A stretch of 52,314 nucleotides of DNA. Origin: Massilia eburnea (GTDB taxonomy: Bacteria > Pseudomonadota > Gammaproteobacteria > Burkholderiales > Burkholderiaceae_D). The stretch is taken from assembly GCF_009720745.1 (NCBI RefSeq), contig NZ_WNKX01000030.1, positions 1-52,314 of the forward strand, read 5' to 3'. The notes below the pieces were generated by a model. It saw only the letters and a list, made by a program, of their open reading frames with translations. It was not told the DNA's origin and made no database searches. This document shows, piece after piece, positions 50,942-52,314 of the stretch. Made by a program: the position numbers and the translations under genes. Positions within the stretch are counted from its first letter, which is position 1. Every line of letters begins with the position of its first letter.

Positions 50942-52314
50942 ATGAAAACCATCACCACCTTCTCCGCCGCAATCGCTACCGCCATCGCTACCCTGGCTGC
51001 GCCAGCCTTCGCCGCCCCATCGGAAGACTTCGCCCAAGGCCGCATCATCGTGGAACCGAAAGCCGGCCTGACCGTGGCTGAATTCGCCAAGATCCTCAAG
51101 GCCAATGGCGCCGGCAATGCCCGCAAGCTGGGCCAGAGCAATATCCACCTGATCGACGTGGCGCACGGTTCGGAAAAGGCCGTGGCCGCCAAGCTGAAAA
51201 ACAACCCGCACTTCAAGTTCGCCGAACTGGACAAGCGCGTGCTGGTATCGGCCGCCTACAACGACCCTTACCTGGGCAGCCAGTGGCACATCAGCAAGAT
51301 CGGCGCCCCAACGGCCTGGGATAGCGCACAGGGCGCCAACGTGACCATCGCCATCCTGGACACCGGCGTCGACAGCACCCACCCTGACCTGGCGCCGCAC
51401 ATGGTTGCCGGCTGGGATATCTACGGTAACACCTCGAATACTTCCGACCTGTGCGGCCACGGCACCGCCGTCGCCGGTTCGGCCGCTGCCGCCGGCAATA
51501 ACGCCATTGGCGTCTCGGGCGTGTCGGGCCAGTCGAAAATCATGCCGCTGCGTATTGCGTACAAGGGCACCGATGGCCTGTGCTATGCCTACGCTTCCAC
51601 CATCGCCAGCGGCGTCACCTATGCTGCCGATCACGGCGCGAAAGTGGCCAACGTATCGTTCTCCAACGCGGCCAACAGCACCGCCGTGCAAAGCGCCGGC
51701 AACTACCTGAAGAGCAAGGGCGGCCTGCTGTTCGTGTCGGCCAACAACAATGCCCGCGACGAAGGCTTCACCCCTTCGACCGCGCTGATCGCCGTGTCGT
51801 CCACCGACAGCAACGACAACCTGTCGAGCTTCTCCAGCTACGGCGCATTCGTCTCGCTGTCGGCGCCTGGCTCGAACATCTACACCACCAACAACGGCGG
51901 CGGCTACGGCGGCTGGAACGGCACTTCCTTCTCGTCCCCGGTTGCCGCAGGCGCCGCAGCGCTGGTGATGTCGGCCAATCCTTCGCTGACCTCGGACCAG
52001 GTACAGAACATCCTGTTCAGCACCGCCGTCGACCTGGGCGCCGCCGGCCGCGACATCTATTTCGGTTATGGCCGCGTCAACGCCGCCGCCGCCGTCGCAG
52101 CTGCCGGCACCGCGCCAGCCGCCGACAGCACCGCACCGACCGTCTCGATCGCCGCACCGCTGGGCAGCAGCACCGTCTCCGGCCTGGTCGCAGTGAGCGT
52201 GAACGCCGCCGACAACGTGGGCGTGGCCCGTGTCGACCTGAAGGTCAACGGCACCGTGGTCGCCTCCGACGTCGCAGGCCCATACGGCTTCTCCTGGGAT
52301 TCGACCAGCGTGGC
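50942..52314 (+). CDS. S8 (subtilisin-like) secreted protease, cut by right edge
   Basis: At least 457 residues, no stop before the window ends. The signal peptide ends PAFA-APSED. A short inhibitor-I9-like propeptide (GRIIVEPKAGLTVAEFAKIL) precedes the catalytic domain. Triad: Asp140 in AILDTGVDSTHPDL, His173 in CGHGTAVAG and Ser329 in GTSFSSPVAAGAAAL. From about 400 an Ig-like module begins (SIAAPLGSSTVSGLVAVSV; DNVGVARVDLKVNG). It is exported, self-processed and active outside the cell. Its leader holds a c-di-GMP riboswitch, so its production should follow second-messenger levels. Confidence 0.95.
   Translation, partial: MKTITTFSAAIATAIATLAAPAFAAPSEDFAQGRIIVEPKAGLTVAEFAKILKANGAGNARKLGQSNIHLIDVAHGSEKAVAAKLKNNPHFKFAELDKRVLVSAAYNDPYLGSQWHISKIGAPTAWDSAQGANVTIAILDTGVDSTHPDLAPHMVAGWDIYGNTSNTSDLCGHGTAVAGSAAAAGNNAIGVSGVSGQSKIMPLRIAYKGTDGLCYAYASTIASGVTYAADHGAKVANVSFSNAANSTAVQSAGNYLKSKGGLLFVSANNNARDEGFTPSTALIAVSSTDSNDNLSSFSSYGAFVSLSAPGSNIYTTNNGGGYGGWNGTSFSSPVAAGAAALVMSANPSLTSDQVQNILFSTAVDLGAAGRDIYFGYGRVNAAAAVAAAGTAPAADSTAPTVSIAAPLGSSTVSGLVAVSVNAADNVGVARVDLKVNGTVVASDVAGPYGFSWDSTSV

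Overview
The window reads as chromosomal DNA of a high-GC beta-proteobacterium, most likely an Oxalobacteraceae member close to Massilia, Duganella or Telluria. The grounds are the PEP-CTERM protein-sorting toolkit tied to an exopolysaccharide locus, a class I-type PHA synthase, a two-partner secretion exoprotein with an extended signal peptide, and several secreted proteases. The taxon is inferred from gene content, not measured. I see no rRNA, tRNA, CRISPR array or intact mobile element.

Layout. 1-1421: a DUF4382-type lipoprotein cut by the left edge, a small unknown protein and a DUF4019-like periplasmic protein. 1688-9381: a TpsA/TpsB two-partner secretion pair; the 2002-residue exoprotein is built mainly of YDG/MBG repeats with an exact 174-residue super-period. 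9389-12416: a papain-like cysteine peptidase with a separately encoded prodomain-like partner, then a trypsin-like protease with a PEP-CTERM tail. 12462-16895: a RibD/DHFR-like reductase, a tandem universal stress protein, PhaC, and a 37-residue PBP2-like membrane peptide coupled to RodA. 17055-23122: an M35 lysine-type metalloendopeptidase, a free-standing homologue of its N-terminal domain, a cytoplasmic hybrid histidine kinase and an M36-like metalloprotease. 23302-26041: small envelope proteins, a DUF900-type hydrolase and a lone HPt protein.

26139-45241 is the PEP-CTERM/exopolysaccharide region: PrsT; an N-acyl amino acid synthase-like acyltransferase paired with a 4-cresol dehydrogenase-type flavoenzyme; a PEP-CTERM protein; the chain-length determinant, tyrosine kinase and methyltransferase operon; an opposing operon of GT2-GT4 fusion, flippase, GT4, MBOAT O-acyltransferase and AlgJ-like partner; and the sigma-54 activator PrsR. 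The exosortase itself and the sensor kinase PrsK are not in the window. 45344-50361 is metabolic (NadB, a periplasmic binding protein, a GNAT enzyme, a fused enoyl-CoA hydratase/3-hydroxyacyl-CoA dehydrogenase). The right edge holds an S8 protease behind a clear cyclic-di-GMP-I (GEMM) riboswitch.

How it fits together. PrsR is a sigma-54-dependent regulator. Both PEP-CTERM genes here have a -24/-12-like element, very good at 31323-31338, and share a 13-base motif upstream. Five secreted or peptidase-fold proteins of different families (C10/C39-like, S1, M35, M36, S8) lie in 52 kb; one is under c-di-GMP control, and two appear to have detached prodomain homologues. The strongest candidates for something new are the acyltransferase plus flavoenzyme module (possible desaturation of N-acyl-tyrosine), the detached prodomains, the PBP2-like micropeptide with RodA, and the c-di-GMP switch on a subtilase.
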